DNA of 64,000 bases from Lysinibacillus cavernae (GTDB lineage: Bacteria > Bacillota > Bacilli > Bacillales_A > Planococcaceae), in NCBI RefSeq assembly GCF_009724685.1, contig NZ_WMEF01000009.1, positions 62,001-126,000 on the forward strand, given 5' to 3'. The notes below the pieces were generated by a model. That model did not search any database. It was not told where the DNA came from and worked only from the letters and a program-made list of their open reading frames with translations. The translations under genes and the position numbers were made by a program. Shown one piece after another: positions 1 through 10,158 of this stretch; within the stretch, counting starts at the first letter, position 1, and the number at the start of each line of letters is the position of its first letter.

Positions 1-1726
1 ACATATCGACACGAATCATAGCGTCCTCATCACCAAACATCACTTCGGCAAGTGCTCTTGCTAGCTCTGTTTTACCAACACCTGTAGGTCCTAAGAAGAT
101 AAATGAACCGATTGGTCGTTTCGGATCTTTCAAACCTGCTCTTGCACGACGGATCGCACGAGAGATAGCTTCTACCGCTTCTCCTTGCCCTACAACACGT
201 TTGTGTAATTCTTCTTCAAGTTGTAATAACTTCGAAGATTCTTCAGAAGCAATTTTAGCTACTGGAATTCCTGTCCACATTGATACAACTGCTGCAACAT
301 CGTCCACCGTCACCTTAGATTCGGCTTTGCCTTGCTCTTCTTTCCAATTTTTTCGTGTAGCTTCAATTTCATCTTTCAGCTTTTGCTCTGTATCCCTTAA
401 TGATGCTGCTTTTTCGAATTCTTGACCTGATACAGCAGCATTTTTTTCAGAGCGAACATTTTCAAGTTTATCTTCAAGTGCCTTTAAGTTAGGTGGCACT
501 GCGAATGAACGTAATCGTACTTTAGAACCGGCTTCATCAATTAAGTCGATTGCTTTATCCGGTAAGAAGCGGTCAGAAATATATCTGTCACTCATTTTAG
601 CTGCCGCTTCAATCGCTTCATCTGTAATTTTTACACGGTGATGCGCCTCATAGCGGTCTCGTAAACCTTGAATAATTTGAATAGCTTCTTCCACTGTAGG
701 TTCATCTACTTGAATTGGTTGGAAACGACGCTCTAAAGCTGCATCCTTTTCAATATATTTGCGGTACTCATCAAGTGTTGTTGCACCAATACATTGAAGC
801 TCACCGCGTGCTAAAGATGGTTTTAAAATATTGGATGCATCAATTGCACCTTCTGCTCCACCTGCACCGATTAATGTATGCAATTCATCTATAAATAAAA
901 TGATATTGCCAGCTTGGCGAATTTCATCCATCACCTTTTTCAAACGGTCCTCAAATTCACCACGATATTTTGTACCTGCAACGACAGTCCCCATATCCAG
1001 CGTCATTACTCGTTTGTCACGAAGGATTTCTGGTACTTCATTATTAATAATTTGCTGAGCTAATCCTTCTGCAATAGCTGTTTTACCAACACCCGGTTCA
1101 CCAATTAGTACAGGGTTGTTCTTTGTACGACGTGATAATACCTCAATAACGCGTGTAATTTCCTTGCTTCGTCCAATAACAGGATCTAACGTACCTTCAC
1201 GTGCAATTTGTGTTAAATCACGTGCTAGACTATCTAACGTTGGCGTATTGGCAGCCTGAGCTGCTTGTTGTCCAGATTGTGCATTATCGTTATTACCTAG
1301 TAGCAATAATACTTGCTGACGTGCTTTATTTAAGCCCACACCCGCATTGTTTAAAACGCGAGCTGCAACCCCTTCACCTTCACGTATAAGGGCTAATAAT
1401 AAATGCTCTGTGCCGATATACGAATGACCTAATTTACGTGATTCGTCAACAGATAGTTCAATAACTTTCTTAGCTCTTGGCGTATAGTGAACAATTGGGC
1501 CAACATCTTCTTTACCTTTACCAACTAATTCTTCAATACCCGTTTCAATCATTTGAGGACTAATATCTATGGCTTCTAACGCTTTTGCAGCAATACCGCC
1601 GCCTTCACGTATAAGCCCTAATAGAATATGCTCTGTGCCAATGGATTCGTGCTTCCAACGAATAGCCTCTTCCTGAGCAAGCTGTAATACTTTTTGCGCG
1701 CGTTGTGTAAAACGATTAAACATCAT
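1..1726 (-). CDS. clpC: ATP-dependent Clp protease ATP-binding subunit ClpC (partial, C-terminus outside window)
   Basis: Hsp100 unfoldase that feeds substrates to ClpP in the cytoplasm; in Bacillales it degrades arginine-phosphorylated and McsB/MecA-targeted proteins. 575 codons are present out of the usual 810-820. The N-terminus ([14 protein letters not shown]) opens a double Clp-N repeat to about residue 145. The first AAA Walker A (GEPGVGKT) is near residue 209 with FIDELH as Walker B, a UVR-type linker ([10 protein letters not shown]) follows, and the second Walker A (GPTGVGKTE) is near residue 545. The start overlaps the end of mcsB by 11 bases, so the two are translationally coupled. 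It is the last visible gene of the ctsR operon. Family assignment is certain; only the cut end is missing. Confidence 0.97.
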   Translation of the reverse strand, partial: MMFNRFTQRAQKVLQLAQEEAIRWKHESIGTEHILLGLIREGGGIAAKALEAIDISPQMIETGIEELVGKGKEDVGPIVHYTPRAKKVIELSVDESRKLGHSYIGTEHLLLALIREGEGVAARVLNNAGVGLNKARQQVLLLLGNNDNAQSGQQAAQAANTPTLDSLARDLTQIAREGTLDPVIGRSKEITRVIEVLSRRTKNNPVLIGEPGVGKTAIAEGLAQQIINNEVPEILRDKRVMTLDMGTVVAGTKYRGEFEDRLKKVMDEIRQAGNIILFIDELHTLIGAGGAEGAIDASNILKPSLARGELQCIGATTLDEYRKYIEKDAALERRFQPIQVDEPTVEEAIQIIQGLRDRYEAHHRVKITDEAIEAAAKMSDRYISDRFLPDKAIDLIDEAGSKVRLRSFAVPPNLKALEDKLENVRSEKNAAVSGQEFEKAASLRDTEQKLKDEIEATRKNWKEEQGKAESKVTVDDVAAVVSMWTGIPVAKIASEESSKLLQLEEELHKRVVGQGEAVEAISRAIRRARAGLKDPKRPIGSFIFLGPTGVGKTELARALAEVMFGDEDAMIRVDM

Positions 1727-2825
1727 ATAAATCCTCTCCTTTTTCCCCATTTATAGGCTTATTCGCATGTTCTTGAAATAATGCCTCACGGAGCATTTCT
1801 GCTCGTACACGATCTCGTTCAGCAGGGGGCAGTACCTCTCCTGCATAGTGCTGTAAAAAACCTGGTTGCATACTAACAACACATTCATTTAAGGTTGTTG
1901 CTTGAATACCTTCAATCAACTGTAAATCTACCCCTAAGCGAACGTTAGATAGACAGGTAGCAGCTTCCTCACTTGTTAAAATTCTTGCATGAGTAAGGGT
2001 ACCTAAAGCTCGATACACTCTATCTTCTAGAGCAAGTTCTGCTTTTTCCATCAATTTACCTCTTGCATGGCGTTCTTTTTGTATAATTTTTTCAGCGACA
2101 CTTTGTATGTCTGCTAAAATGTCCTCTTCTGTCTTTCCAAGTGTGATTTGGTTAGACACTTGATAAACATTTCCTAAATTTTCGCTTCCTTCACCATATA
2201 TACCTCTTACAGTCATTCCTAAGCGTGTCATGGCATTAATAATTTGATTCATTTGTCCCGTTAATGTAAGAGCGGGTAAATGCATCATGACGGATGCTCG
2301 AAGACCCGTTCCAATATTCGTGGGACAACTTGTTAAATAGCCAAAAGTATCTCGAAATGCATAAGGTAATACTTTCTCTAGAATACGATCAATTTTATTT
2401 GCTTGTTCATAGGCACTTTGAAGTTGAAAACTTGCTGTCATACATTGAATGCGTAAATGATCCTCTTCATTCACCATAATGCTTACAGATTCATCTTCAG
2501 AGAGAAGTATGGAGCCCACTTGCTCTTTCTTAGCAAGTTGCGGACTAATCAAATGCTTTTCTACAAGAATTTGACGTTGCATAGACGTTAAATCCTTTAT
2601 AGCAAAATAAGCATAATCATTTTGAAGCGTTGGGCTATCACTCACTGCATGTGTAACTGCCTGTTCCACCTGCAATGCCTCATTCTCTGAGAAAGCTAAT
2701 GGGAAACGATAACCATCTAAATTTCGAGCAAGGCGAATACGTGTACTAATGACAATATCTGAATAATCATCCTCGATATGCATCCAAGTTGGGGTCGCAC
2801 GCTCTAAAAATGATTCAATCATCAT
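1716..2825 (-). CDS. mcsB: Protein arginine kinase McsB
   Basis: Phosphorylates arginine residues on misfolded proteins and on CtsR, marking them for ClpCP. The 369-residue protein has the ATP:guanido phosphotransferase fold: an N-terminal [12 protein letters not shown] motif and the catalytic-loop region [15 protein letters not shown] near residues 165-180. Length fits the family (about 360). The start ATG overlaps the mcsA stop by four bases and uses a GGTGGTGAT ribosome site inside the mcsA tail. Its activity requires the neighbouring McsA. Identification is secure. Confidence 0.96.
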   Translation of the reverse strand: MMIESFLERATPTWMHIEDDYSDIVISTRIRLARNLDGYRFPLAFSENEALQVEQAVTHAVSDSPTLQNDYAYFAIKDLTSMQRQILVEKHLISPQLAKKEQVGSILLSEDESVSIMVNEEDHLRIQCMTASFQLQSAYEQANKIDRILEKVLPYAFRDTFGYLTSCPTNIGTGLRASVMMHLPALTLTGQMNQIINAMTRLGMTVRGIYGEGSENLGNVYQVSNQITLGKTEEDILADIQSVAEKIIQKERHARGKLMEKAELALEDRVYRALGTLTHARILTSEEAATCLSNVRLGVDLQLIEGIQATTLNECVVSMQPGFLQHYAGEVLPPAERDRVRAEMLREALFQEHANKPINGEKGEDLYDV

Positions 2826-3364
2826 GACACATCACCACCTTCAAATTGTAGATGCTTCTCTAACTCTTTCACTTCATCACGAAGCTTTGCTGCCTCTTCA
2901 AATTGTTCTTCATCCACAGCGGATTTCATACGCTTGCGGATATCCTCAATTTGCTTTTTAATAACATACACATTACTGCGAGCACCAGGCATTTTACCGA
3001 TGTGTTGGGGGCCTGCCTGTATGCGATTAAAGAGCTTAGGTAAATGCTCACTAAATGTGTCATAACAACTAGGGCATCCAAATTTACCTTCTTTTAAAAA
3101 TTGTTTATACGAAAATCCACATTGTGGGCATGTTTGCTGCTGTGGTTGTACTTGTTGTTTTTCCCCCACCTTTTGCCATGTAGGCGAGCCAAACCAGTTA
3201 GATAATAACTGTTGAATAGATACTGGCTCTTGTTTAAATTCTGCATGAAATGGATGGAACTGTGAGGCGCAGACGTCACAATAATGGTGTTCCACCTTTT
3301 GCCCATTTTGAACTTGTGTTACAGTAACTGTCGCATTACGTTGTTTACAATGTTCGCATATCAT
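2822..3364 (-). CDS. mcsA: McsA, activator of McsB (zinc-finger/UVR protein)
   Basis: Adaptor that activates the McsB kinase and modulates CtsR. Four CXXC pairs can be read: CEHC and CDVC at the N-terminus, then CPQC and CPSC in the middle, consistent with zinc binding. A UVR motif (EEQFEEAAKLRDEVKELE) closes the protein. The ATG at 3364 is chosen because GAGGTGA lies 5-7 bases upstream, whereas the GTG at 3373 falls within that ribosome site. The gene overlaps mcsB by four bases and follows ctsR by 13 bases. Confidence 0.94.
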   Translation of the reverse strand: MICEHCKQRNATVTVTQVQNGQKVEHHYCDVCASQFHPFHAEFKQEPVSIQQLLSNWFGSPTWQKVGEKQQVQPQQQTCPQCGFSYKQFLKEGKFGCPSCYDTFSEHLPKLFNRIQAGPQHIGKMPGARSNVYVIKKQIEDIRKRMKSAVDEEQFEEAAKLRDEVKELEKHLQFEGGDVS

Positions 3365-3377
3365 TTCCATCACCTCA

Positions 3378-3848
3378 CTATTTTAGCTGTTCATATTTAA
3401 TTGTTGTCAGCATCGCTCGTACTATTTTTGCTCGAATGACATCCCTTAAAGGGAGATGTAAATCGATCGTTGAGCGATCAATTGCTGCTAACATTAATTT
3501 CGCTTCTCGCTTTGAAATTACCTGCTCATCAATGAGCCGATATACTAAATCTTCAGCAACCGTTTGCGATGCCCCACCTTCAATTTGCCTGAGAACATCG
3601 TCAATTAAATCAATCTGTGAATTCGCGCGGACACGTAAAATTCGTATGTATCCACCACCACCACGTTTGCTCTCAACAAGGTAACCTCGCTCAGCAGTAA
3701 ATCTTGTATTAATAACATAATTTATTTGTGATGGCACACATTGAAATTTATCAGCAATCTCACTACGTTTAATTTCAATATGCCCTTCTCCACCTAATTC
3801 AAGTACTTGCTTTAAGTAACCTTCTATGATGTCTGATATATTACGCAT
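3378..3848 (-). CDS. ctsR: Transcriptional repressor CtsR
   Basis: Repressor of class III heat-shock genes (clpC, clpP, clpE and this operon), inactivated by heat and by McsB. The reading MRNISDIIEGYLKQVL matches the family N-terminus, and the winged-helix region ADKFQCVPSQINYVINTRFT followed by the glycine-rich wing KRGGGGYIRI is diagnostic. The ATG at 3848 is preferred over the longer frame starting at 3875: GAGGTG sits ten bases upstream and the family starts here. First gene of the operon, autoregulated through the CtsR box at 3880-3896. Confidence 0.95.
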   Translation of the reverse strand: MRNISDIIEGYLKQVLELGGEGHIEIKRSEIADKFQCVPSQINYVINTRFTAERGYLVESKRGGGGYIRILRVRANSQIDLIDDVLRQIEGGASQTVAEDLVYRLIDEQVISKREAKLMLAAIDRSTIDLHLPLRDVIRAKIVRAMLTTIKYEQLK

Positions 3849-3879
3849 TTTAGGAATACACCTCGCTTGCTTCACTGAC

Positions 3880-3896
3880 TTTGACTATCTTTGACT
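3880..3896 (-). promoter_or_regulatory. CtsR operator
   Basis: On the minus strand this reads AGTCAAAGATAGTCAAA, a tandem heptad repeat matching the established CtsR box (GGTCAAANANRGTCAAA) at all but the first base. It lies between the -10 box and the ctsR start, as expected for autorepression. Further heptad-like half sites flank it (3875-3881 and 3899-3905). Confidence 0.9.
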
Positions 3897-3908
3897 TTCT
3901 TTGAGTAT

Positions 3909-3938
3909 ATTATACAAAACGCTTGAAAAAAAATGCAA
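3909..3938 (-). promoter_or_regulatory. Probable sigma-A promoter of ctsR operon
   Basis: Minus strand: TTGCAT (3938-3933), an 18-base spacer, then a perfect TATAAT (3914-3909). The predicted transcription start near 3902 lies just upstream of the CtsR box, so bound repressor would block the start site. Confidence 0.7.
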
Positions 3939-4067
3939 TGATTTCGCCCAGAGAAAAATGAAAAGTCTTAAAAATGCCTATTTAAGCGCTGAAAATAGCA
4001 CTTTTTCAATCGAATCCGTTAGGTTTTATCGTTTGCTCATATACCTAATGTACCCTTATTAGCCATA

Positions 4068-4106
4068 GAAAAAACGCAAGCATATGCAACTAGCATATAC
4101 TTGCGT
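4068..4106 (-). terminator. Intrinsic terminator of DUF4870 gene
   Basis: Inverted repeat ACGCAAGCATATGC / GCATATACTTGCGT (4074-4087, 4093-4106) with one mismatch. On the minus strand it is followed by six T residues, immediately after the stop codon of the gene at 4116-4421. Confidence 0.85.
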
Positions 4107-4115
4107 CTATAAAAA

Positions 4116-4421
4116 TTATACCCAACGACCAACAATTGGATAACGCCATGGCTCATCAGACAATGCTTTTACGATACCGATAATCGGTACAACAAATAGC
4201 ATAATGCCGAAAATGATTAAGAATGGTAATCCAATGAGGACAAAACTTAAAACAACTGAGATAGCGATTAAAATACCAATGACAATTTGGAACAGCAATG
4301 CTTGAACCGAAATTGCCTTTACCTCCTCATCCGAACTAATTAAGAAGAAAATAATGGGTACTAACCATGGCGCAAAAAATGCACTTGCGTGTATGATTAC
4401 TTTAGACCATTTCGTCTCCAT
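4116..4421 (-). CDS. DUF4870 domain-containing small membrane protein
   Basis: 101 residues with three hydrophobic segments, ending in a short tail containing YPIVGRWV. The layout (an N-terminal helix, a QALLFQI region, a paired-helix core and a C-terminal WRYP motif) fits the DUF4870/Tic20-like membrane family, whose function is not established. The ATG at 4421 is chosen because AAAGGG lies nine bases upstream; the TTG at 4430 would directly abut it. Single gene with its own terminator. Confidence 0.8.
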   Translation of the reverse strand: METKWSKVIIHASAFFAPWLVPIIFFLISSDEEVKAISVQALLFQIVIGILIAISVVLSFVLIGLPFLIIFGIMLFVVPIIGIVKALSDEPWRYPIVGRWV

Positions 4422-4546
4422 ATATATCAACCCTTTCTTTGTACTTTGTCTTTGTTTTATGTACTACTATTTACGGAACTATACCCGTAATAGTTTCACA
4501 TTAAAAAAGATTTTTTCAAAAACTTTTTGAAAGGCTGTGATGAAAG

Positions 4547-5230
4547 TTGGAATTTAACAACACATTAGCAAACGAATATGAAAAGGGTATTCGCCGCACG
4601 TTACCAAGCTATGATGCGATGCTGCGTTTAATACAAACCTTTTATCATTCCACATTGCCAGAAAAGGCTGACATGTTAATTGTGGGTGCGGGGAGCGGCA
4701 ATGAAATTTTACAGCTTGCTGAAGGAAGACCACACTGGTCCTTCACTGGCATTGATCCATCAGAATCCATGCTCAAAATAGCTAAAGAACGTTTACACGA
4801 TCTAACCAATACTATGTCATTCCTTCAAGGAACAATACTGGATACGCCACTGCCCTCCATAAAATATGATGCAGCTAGCTGTGTCCTTGTTCTTCATTTT
4901 ATTCAGGGATATGAAGAAAAGCTGTCCACATTAAAGGAAATAGCAAGACATTTAAAACCTGGAGCACCATTCGTCCTTGCATCAAAATATGGTCAGCCAG
5001 GCTCTTTAGAAACGGAACTTCAATTTGATTTATGGCGTTCTTATTGGCTACAGCATACAAAGCTTTCCGTGTCTGATATAGCAGAGATGGAAAAATCCAT
5101 TCGCTCCCTTTCGTTTATGTGTGAAGAAGATATTTTAACACTGTTACAACAAGCAGGCTTTACTAAACCTTCTAGATTTTTTGCCACTACTTTGTTTGGT
5201 GGTTGGGTATGCTTTAAAGAGGAGCTCTAA
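4547..5230 (+). CDS. Class I SAM-dependent methyltransferase
   Basis: 227-residue Rossmann-fold methyltransferase. Motif I is LIVGAGSGNEI (about residues 44-54), the acidic end of strand 2 is FTGIDPSESML, and the motif-IV region reads AASCVLVLHFIQG. The substrate cannot be read from sequence; small-molecule methylation is the likelier class. The start is a TTG; GAAAGG lies a little upstream, and ATG and GTG codons nearby are out of frame. It precedes the CorA gene by about 40 bases and may be cotranscribed with it. Confidence 0.82.
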   Translation: MEFNNTLANEYEKGIRRTLPSYDAMLRLIQTFYHSTLPEKADMLIVGAGSGNEILQLAEGRPHWSFTGIDPSESMLKIAKERLHDLTNTMSFLQGTILDTPLPSIKYDAASCVLVLHFIQGYEEKLSTLKEIARHLKPGAPFVLASKYGQPGSLETELQFDLWRSYWLQHTKLSVSDIAEMEKSIRSLSFMCEEDILTLLQQAGFTKPSRFFATTLFGGWVCFKEEL

Positions 5231-5271
5231 AAATATATTTCGTACGTAGTAAATAATTTGAGGTGAAAGTA

Positions 5272-6234
5272 TTGATACGCACCATTGGAATTACAAAGCA
5301 ACAACAACTGCTAAAAGATTTCCCTTTGGAAGTCATACATCAACAAGAATTCGAATGGTATTGGGTTGATTTTAATTGCCCTACAGCTGAGGAAGAATTA
5401 TTGTTAGATACATTTTTCCATTTCCACCCACTAGCTATTGAAGATTGCTTAATGCGATTACAGCGTCCAAAGCTCGATTTTTATGATGATTTTCATTTCT
5501 TCGTTATCCATCGATTAAACGAAGAAACGTTAGCTGCGGAGGAGGTTAATATTTTTGCCTCCAATAAGTTTATAGTGACATTTCATAAAAGCCCTGTTCC
5601 TGAAATAGATAAGGTACAAAAGATGTTGGAAAACCAACCGAAGAATTGGGAACGTGGCACTGTTTTTTTAACGTATCAAACAATCGATAAAATCGTTGAT
5701 AGCTATTTCCCACTTGTTTATAAAATTGAAGATCATTTAAGTGCACTAGAAGGCGAACTTACATACCAAAGCAACGTAAATGCCATGAAGATTGTCTTCG
5801 AGTTTCGTAGTGATTTGCTTGACTTAAGACGGACAATTTTACCGATGCGCGATCTTTTATATCGAGTACTTAATTCTTATCGTTTTTCATTAAACAAATC
5901 GGAAAGGGCTTATTTTGGAGATATATACGACCATCTACTTAAACTAACAGAAATGGTTGAATCCAATCGAGAGCTTACAGCGGATATGCGGGATAGTTAT
6001 ATGGCCATGAGTTCAAGTCGCATGAACGGTATTATGATGACCTTAACAATTGTGTCAACCATTTTCATCCCGCTAACCTTTATTGCCGGTGTATATGGGA
6101 TGAATTTCGATCATATGCCTGAGCTTCATGGGCAATATAGCTATTTTATTGTACTAGGGATCATGATTATTATCGCTATCTTTATGCTTGTCATCTTTAA
6201 ACATAAAGGCTGGTTTAAACTATTTAAGCCCTAA
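5272..6234 (+). CDS. corA: CorA family magnesium/divalent cation transporter
   Basis: Forms a pentameric inner-membrane channel for Mg2+ (or Co2+). The long acidic cytoplasmic domain occupies the first 250 residues, followed by two C-terminal helices. The signature GMN lies at about 276-278 in the context GVYGMNF, and the chain ends in a basic tail. 320 residues from the TTG at 5272, chosen because GAGGTGA lies five bases upstream and the GTG at 5263 lies within that site. A terminator follows at 6247. Family certain, ion specificity not visible. Confidence 0.92.
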   Translation: MIRTIGITKQQQLLKDFPLEVIHQQEFEWYWVDFNCPTAEEELLLDTFFHFHPLAIEDCLMRLQRPKLDFYDDFHFFVIHRLNEETLAAEEVNIFASNKFIVTFHKSPVPEIDKVQKMLENQPKNWERGTVFLTYQTIDKIVDSYFPLVYKIEDHLSALEGELTYQSNVNAMKIVFEFRSDLLDLRRTILPMRDLLYRVLNSYRFSLNKSERAYFGDIYDHLLKLTEMVESNRELTADMRDSYMAMSSSRMNGIMMTLTIVSTIFIPLTFIAGVYGMNFDHMPELHGQYSYFIVLGIMIIIAIFMLVIFKHKGWFKLFKP

Positions 6235-6246
6235 TTGCTAAAAAAT

Positions 6247-6280
6247 CTGCTCGTTTTGTAATAAAACGAGCAGCCTCTTT
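6247..6280 (+). terminator. Intrinsic terminator after corA
   Basis: Perfect 11-base inverted repeat CTGCTCGTTTT / AAAACGAGCAG with a five-base loop, followed by a T-rich run. Confidence 0.85.
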
Positions 6281-6289
6281 TATCCAGGT

Positions 6290-6499
6290 TTAATAGGGTC
6301 CACGGTCATCAATTTTATTTTCACCCTGTTGTGGGAATAAAAAGTATGCTAGTACCCCCGACACTAATGTTGCGCATATAACAATTAATAATTGCTCAAC
6401 ATTTGGTACCTCCGCATAATAGTTTCGTAACATATAAACCGCACCAATTGCAACAATAACCATAACTGGAATAACAAATTTAAAGCGTTTCTTCTCCAT
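6290..6499 (-). CDS. Small two-helix membrane protein, unknown function
   Basis: 69 residues: a basic start (MEKKRFKF), a first transmembrane helix at about 8-24, a short loop, a second helix at about 37-55, and a polar tail ending IDDRGPY. A strong ribosome site (GGAGGAGGT) lies seven bases upstream of the ATG, which supports a real gene. I do not recognise the family. It is convergent with corA, whose terminator lies between them. Confidence 0.7.
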   Translation of the reverse strand: MEKKRFKFVIPVMVIVAIGAVYMLRNYYAEVPNVEQLLIVICATLVSGVLAYFLFPQQGENKIDDRGPY

Positions 6500-6782
6500 G
6501 TAGTACCTCCTCCAATCCTTTTTATGTACAGTTTCTACCTTGCTAAACAGTTCGTATTTTACAGGTTTCCTATTTTAAATTCAAATTTACTTTGCTTCAC
6601 TAATTGAACTGACATTAAAGTAAAAAATTAAAGAAATAACCAAATTTTTAACCAAATATTCAGCAAATAATAGTAAAATAGATTTAATACTATTTATTTA
6701 TCAAATTTACAAACTTAACAAATTTCAAAAGTGCTTTTTTACTTACAATTTATTATGGATATTAAGAATGGAGCAAATAAAA

Positions 6783-8093
6783 ATGAGTTGGTTTTCAAAA
6801 AACAGCAATTCTAGCTATTCCGTTACATTAACACCTGAAAATTTTAAGAGCGATGTACAACTAGATGTATCGAACCACCCAAATCTTCAAAAACAATTGC
6901 AACTTTTAAACTTAACAGTTGAAGATTTAGCTATCATTAAGCAACTACAGCCGTTAGCAAAGGACTTAATTCCTGCAATGGTGGAGCAATTTTATGCTGC
7001 TATTAGTTTGAGCCAAACTTTACTCGACATTATTAATAGAACATCGCAGATTGATCGTTTGAAAATTACGTTACATAAACATTTAAGTGATATTTTTGAA
7101 AGTCATATTAATGATGCCTACATTGCAGAAAGAAAAGCCATTGCTGAGACTCACGTTCGAATTGGCTTGCAATCTAAATGGTATATTGCATCATTCCAAT
7201 CACTAACATCTACTTTCACCAATTTTGTAGACGAAGTAGATATCTCGAAAAAAGATGCAATTCGTGCCATAAATGCTTTTTGTAAAATTATTAATTTTGA
7301 GCAACAGCTTGTTATTGAGGCCTATGAAAAAGAGGAAGAGCGCATTCGTTCTGTTGCTGATGAGACAAAAAATGCCCTTGTTACAACAATTCAAAGTACA
7401 GCGGAGGAACTTAACGCCATTAGTGAAGAAACAGCAGCGTCATTATTAGTGATATCCTCTCAAACAGATGATATTGCTGTAGCGACAAAGCAAGGATTGA
7501 GCTTCGTTGCGGATACACAAGAAAAGTCAAGACGTGGCCAACAGCAGCTTAAAGAACAAAATGATTTAATCCAAGTCATTCTGCAAAGTGTCAACAGTCT
7601 TGAGGTAACAATGAATCAGTTACGTACCTCTTCTCAAAAAATTTCTGAGATTGTTGGACTTGTTACAGGCATTGCTGATCAAACAAATTTATTAGCATTA
7701 AACGCGTCAATTGAGGCTGCTCGAGCTGGAGAACACGGTAAAGGTTTCGCAGTTGTAGCTGAGGAAGTTCGTAAACTTGCAGAGGAAACAAAAAATGCTG
7801 TACAAAACGTATCGCATCTCATTAAAGAAACAGAAAGTAATATTACGACTATGGCCAATTCAGTGACTAATGTTGATCAAAAAATTCAGCACAGTGTCAA
7901 TACACAGGAAAATTTATCCAAATCATTTAATGATATCGCCGACGCTGTTTCTGGTATTCAACAGCAATATGTAAATACATCAAGAGATATTTCAGCCATC
8001 TCTAATTTAATCACAGAATTATCACAGGGAGCTACGCTTGTTTCATCATCTTCTGATTCCCTCATTAATGTTGTAAATGAGCTAAATATGTAA
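6783..8093 (+). CDS. hemAT: HemAT-type globin-coupled methyl-accepting chemotaxis protein
   Basis: Soluble oxygen sensor for aerotaxis: a protoglobin domain (about 1-185) joined to an MCP signalling domain. The proximal haem ligand is expected at H124 (AETHVRIGL) and the distal Tyr at Y71 (EQFYAAI), each one residue from H123/Y70 of B. subtilis HemAT. The signalling hairpin tip reads [20 protein letters not shown]. No transmembrane helix is present, as in HemAT. The ATG at 6783 is preferred (GGAG nine bases upstream) over the one at 6768. The output would be the CheA-CheW array, whose genes are not in the window. Confidence 0.94.
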   Translation: MSWFSKNSNSSYSVTLTPENFKSDVQLDVSNHPNLQKQLQLLNLTVEDLAIIKQLQPLAKDLIPAMVEQFYAAISLSQTLLDIINRTSQIDRLKITLHKHLSDIFESHINDAYIAERKAIAETHVRIGLQSKWYIASFQSLTSTFTNFVDEVDISKKDAIRAINAFCKIINFEQQLVIEAYEKEEERIRSVADETKNALVTTIQSTAEELNAISEETAASLLVISSQTDDIAVATKQGLSFVADTQEKSRRGQQQLKEQNDLIQVILQSVNSLEVTMNQLRTSSQKISEIVGLVTGIADQTNLLALNASIEAARAGEHGKGFAVVAEEVRKLAEETKNAVQNVSHLIKETESNITTMANSVTNVDQKIQHSVNTQENLSKSFNDIADAVSGIQQQYVNTSRDISAISNLITELSQGATLVSSSSDSLINVVNELNM

Positions 8094-8095
8094 AA

Positions 8096-8136
8096 CCACA
8101 AAGGGAACCTCACTTTTATAAGCGAAGTTCCCTTTG
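8096..8136. terminator. Hairpin between convergent genes
   Basis: Inverted repeat ACAAAGGGAAC / GTTCCCTTTGT with a 17-base loop between the ends of hemAT and the thioesterase gene. It probably serves both directions; neither side has a long T run. Confidence 0.55.
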
Positions 8137-8139
8137 TAC

Positions 8140-8619
8140 TTAATGTGGCAATGCACGTTTTTGTTTACGGTGCTCTCGTCTTGCTGGTCCTGTTTCAAAC
8201 AAACGTTTTTCCTCATCTGTTTCAGGATAAATCGCAGGAACTTGTACGGGTTTCCCTTCCTCATCTACTGCAACCATAGTAACAAATGATTCTGTCGTTA
8301 ATTTTTCCTCACCAGTCTCAATATTGCGAGAAACAACGCGAACATAAACCTCCATTGAAGAATGTCCTGTAGACGAAACAATACTTTCAATATCCAGAAT
8401 ATCTCCTACATGTGCGGCAGATAAAAAATCAACCGAATCAATAGAAGCTGTAACTACATGTCCCTTCGCATGTTTCATTGCTGTAATAGCAGCGATTTCA
8501 TCAATATAGGCTAACACTCTTCCACCGAAAATAGAATTGTGATTATTTGTGTCTGGGGGTAATACGAGACGCGATTGAACCGTACGTGATTGGCTCATTG
8601 GTACTGCGCTGTTTGGCAT
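8140..8619 (-). CDS. Acyl-CoA thioesterase (hotdog fold, YkhA/YciA-like)
   Basis: Hydrolyses acyl-CoA to free fatty acid and CoA. 159 residues of single-hotdog type: the motif NSIFGGRVLAYIDEIAAITAMKH contains the conserved N, GG and D positions, followed by VDFLSAAHVGDIL. Basic C-terminal tail (RREHRKQKR). Matches cytosolic hexameric acyl-CoA thioesterases of Bacillus. The ATG at 8619 has only a distant GAAGGGA; an internal start is possible but less likely. Single gene. Confidence 0.9.
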   Translation of the reverse strand: MPNSAVPMSQSRTVQSRLVLPPDTNNHNSIFGGRVLAYIDEIAAITAMKHAKGHVVTASIDSVDFLSAAHVGDILDIESIVSSTGHSSMEVYVRVVSRNIETGEEKLTTESFVTMVAVDEEGKPVQVPAIYPETDEEKRLFETGPARREHRKQKRALPH

Positions 8620-8687
8620 AATTCTTGTAACTTCCCTTCATGTATGTTCTTTCGTCATCGTATCGCAGAAAAAGAGCTGATGCAAAT

Positions 8688-10115
8688 TTAGAACGATTTT
8701 TTCATCGAAATAAATTTCAAATCGGTCATTTCCTCTATTGCCCACTTAATTCCTTCCCGTCCATAACCACTCATTTTCACTCCACCATATGGCATGTTAT
8801 CTACCCTGAATGTCGGAATATCATTAATAATGACTGCACCTGCCTGTAATTCGTCTGCCGCATATAAGGCATCTGACAATATATTCGTGTAAATACCAGC
8901 GTTTAGACCAAGGTCCGACTCATTCACTAGTCGAATCGCGTCGTCTAATGTTTCATATGAAACAATTGAGACGATTGGTGCGAATGTTTCCTGACAAACA
9001 ATTTTCATATCAGCTGTCACATTCGTCATAACTGTTGGTGTTAAAGTACGGTCTGTAAATACGCCACCTGTTGCTATAACTGCACCTTGTTTCTGTGCCT
9101 CTTCAACCCACCCTCTGATTCGTTCAACTTCGTTTGAATTAATCATGGCACTAACATCTGTATTTTTATCTAATGGGTCCCCTACTATAAGTTTTTCAGT
9201 CTCTGCAACGAATGCTTTAGTAAATTCTTCAATAATGGACGAATGTACATAAATTCGTTGTAATGAAATACATACTTGTCCAGCAAAATTAAAAGCACCG
9301 CTTACGCAACGACTGATAATTTTATCAATTGGGGTAGATGGTTCAACAATTACCGCTGCATTAGAACCAAGCTCTAGAGTTACTTTACGCAAACCAACTT
9401 TTTCTTTTATTCTCAAACCAACTTTACCGCTGCCTGTGAAAGTAACCTTTTTAACGTGTGAATGTGTGACAAGGGTATCACTGAGCTCGCTGCCACTTCC
9501 TGTGACAATCTGCAACGCTCCATCTGGTAAACCTGCTTCACTGAAAATCTCTGCCATAGCAATGGCACTTAATGGCGTTTGTGTAGCTGGCTTTAATACA
9601 ACTGTATTACCTACTGCAAATGCTGGCCCTAATTTATGAGCCACTAAATTAAACGGAAAATTAAATGGTGTAATGGCTGAAATCACGCCCAAGGGTTCTC
9701 GCTTTGTCCAGCCTATACGATCTCCTGCTCCAGGTGCTGCATCCATCGGTACAGTCTCACCTTTTGCCTGTTTAGCTCCCTCTGCTGCAAATTGATAGGT
9801 TGCGATGGTACGTTCAATTTCTGCTAATCCTGCTGCTATTGGCTTCCCTGCTTCTAATGCTAAAATCTCTGCAAATTCTTCTTTTCGCTGTCGCATAATA
9901 TCAACAACTTTATATAATATTTCGGCACGTTCGTAGGCTGTTGTCTTTTTAAATGATTGGAATGCCCGCTGTGCACCTTCGATAGCTCTCACTACATCTT
10001 GAACCGATGCTTTTGCCACAAGAGCAACTACCTCACCACTATAAGGAGATGTTAGCTCATAGTTTTCTTCCGCATCTTGCCATTGACCATTAATCCACAG
10101 TTTAGTTTCCTTCAT
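8688..10115 (-). CDS. NAD(P)-dependent aldehyde dehydrogenase
   Basis: 475-residue aldehyde dehydrogenase. The cofactor region ITPFNFPFNLVAHKLGPA, the general-base strand LELGSNAAVIVE and the catalytic cysteine in NFAGQVCISLQR are all present. The LELGSN variant (rather than LELGGK) places it with the lactaldehyde/GapN-like or phosphonoacetaldehyde dehydrogenase branch; the exact substrate cannot be assigned. GGAGGTG lies ten bases upstream of the ATG. Neighbours give no pathway clue. Confidence 0.88.
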   Translation of the reverse strand: MKETKLWINGQWQDAEENYELTSPYSGEVVALVAKASVQDVVRAIEGAQRAFQSFKKTTAYERAEILYKVVDIMRQRKEEFAEILALEAGKPIAAGLAEIERTIATYQFAAEGAKQAKGETVPMDAAPGAGDRIGWTKREPLGVISAITPFNFPFNLVAHKLGPAFAVGNTVVLKPATQTPLSAIAMAEIFSEAGLPDGALQIVTGSGSELSDTLVTHSHVKKVTFTGSGKVGLRIKEKVGLRKVTLELGSNAAVIVEPSTPIDKIISRCVSGAFNFAGQVCISLQRIYVHSSIIEEFTKAFVAETEKLIVGDPLDKNTDVSAMINSNEVERIRGWVEEAQKQGAVIATGGVFTDRTLTPTVMTNVTADMKIVCQETFAPIVSIVSYETLDDAIRLVNESDLGLNAGIYTNILSDALYAADELQAGAVIINDIPTFRVDNMPYGGVKMSGYGREGIKWAIEEMTDLKFISMKKSF

Positions 10116-10158
10116 CCTTCAAATGCACCTCCAAATAATCAAGTTCTCCTTTATTCTA

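Noticed and set aside
2294-2479. Plus-strand ORF opposite mcsB
   Set aside because: Lies entirely within the coding sequence of mcsB on the other strand and lacks a ribosome site; same reasoning applies to the other frames overlapping clear genes.
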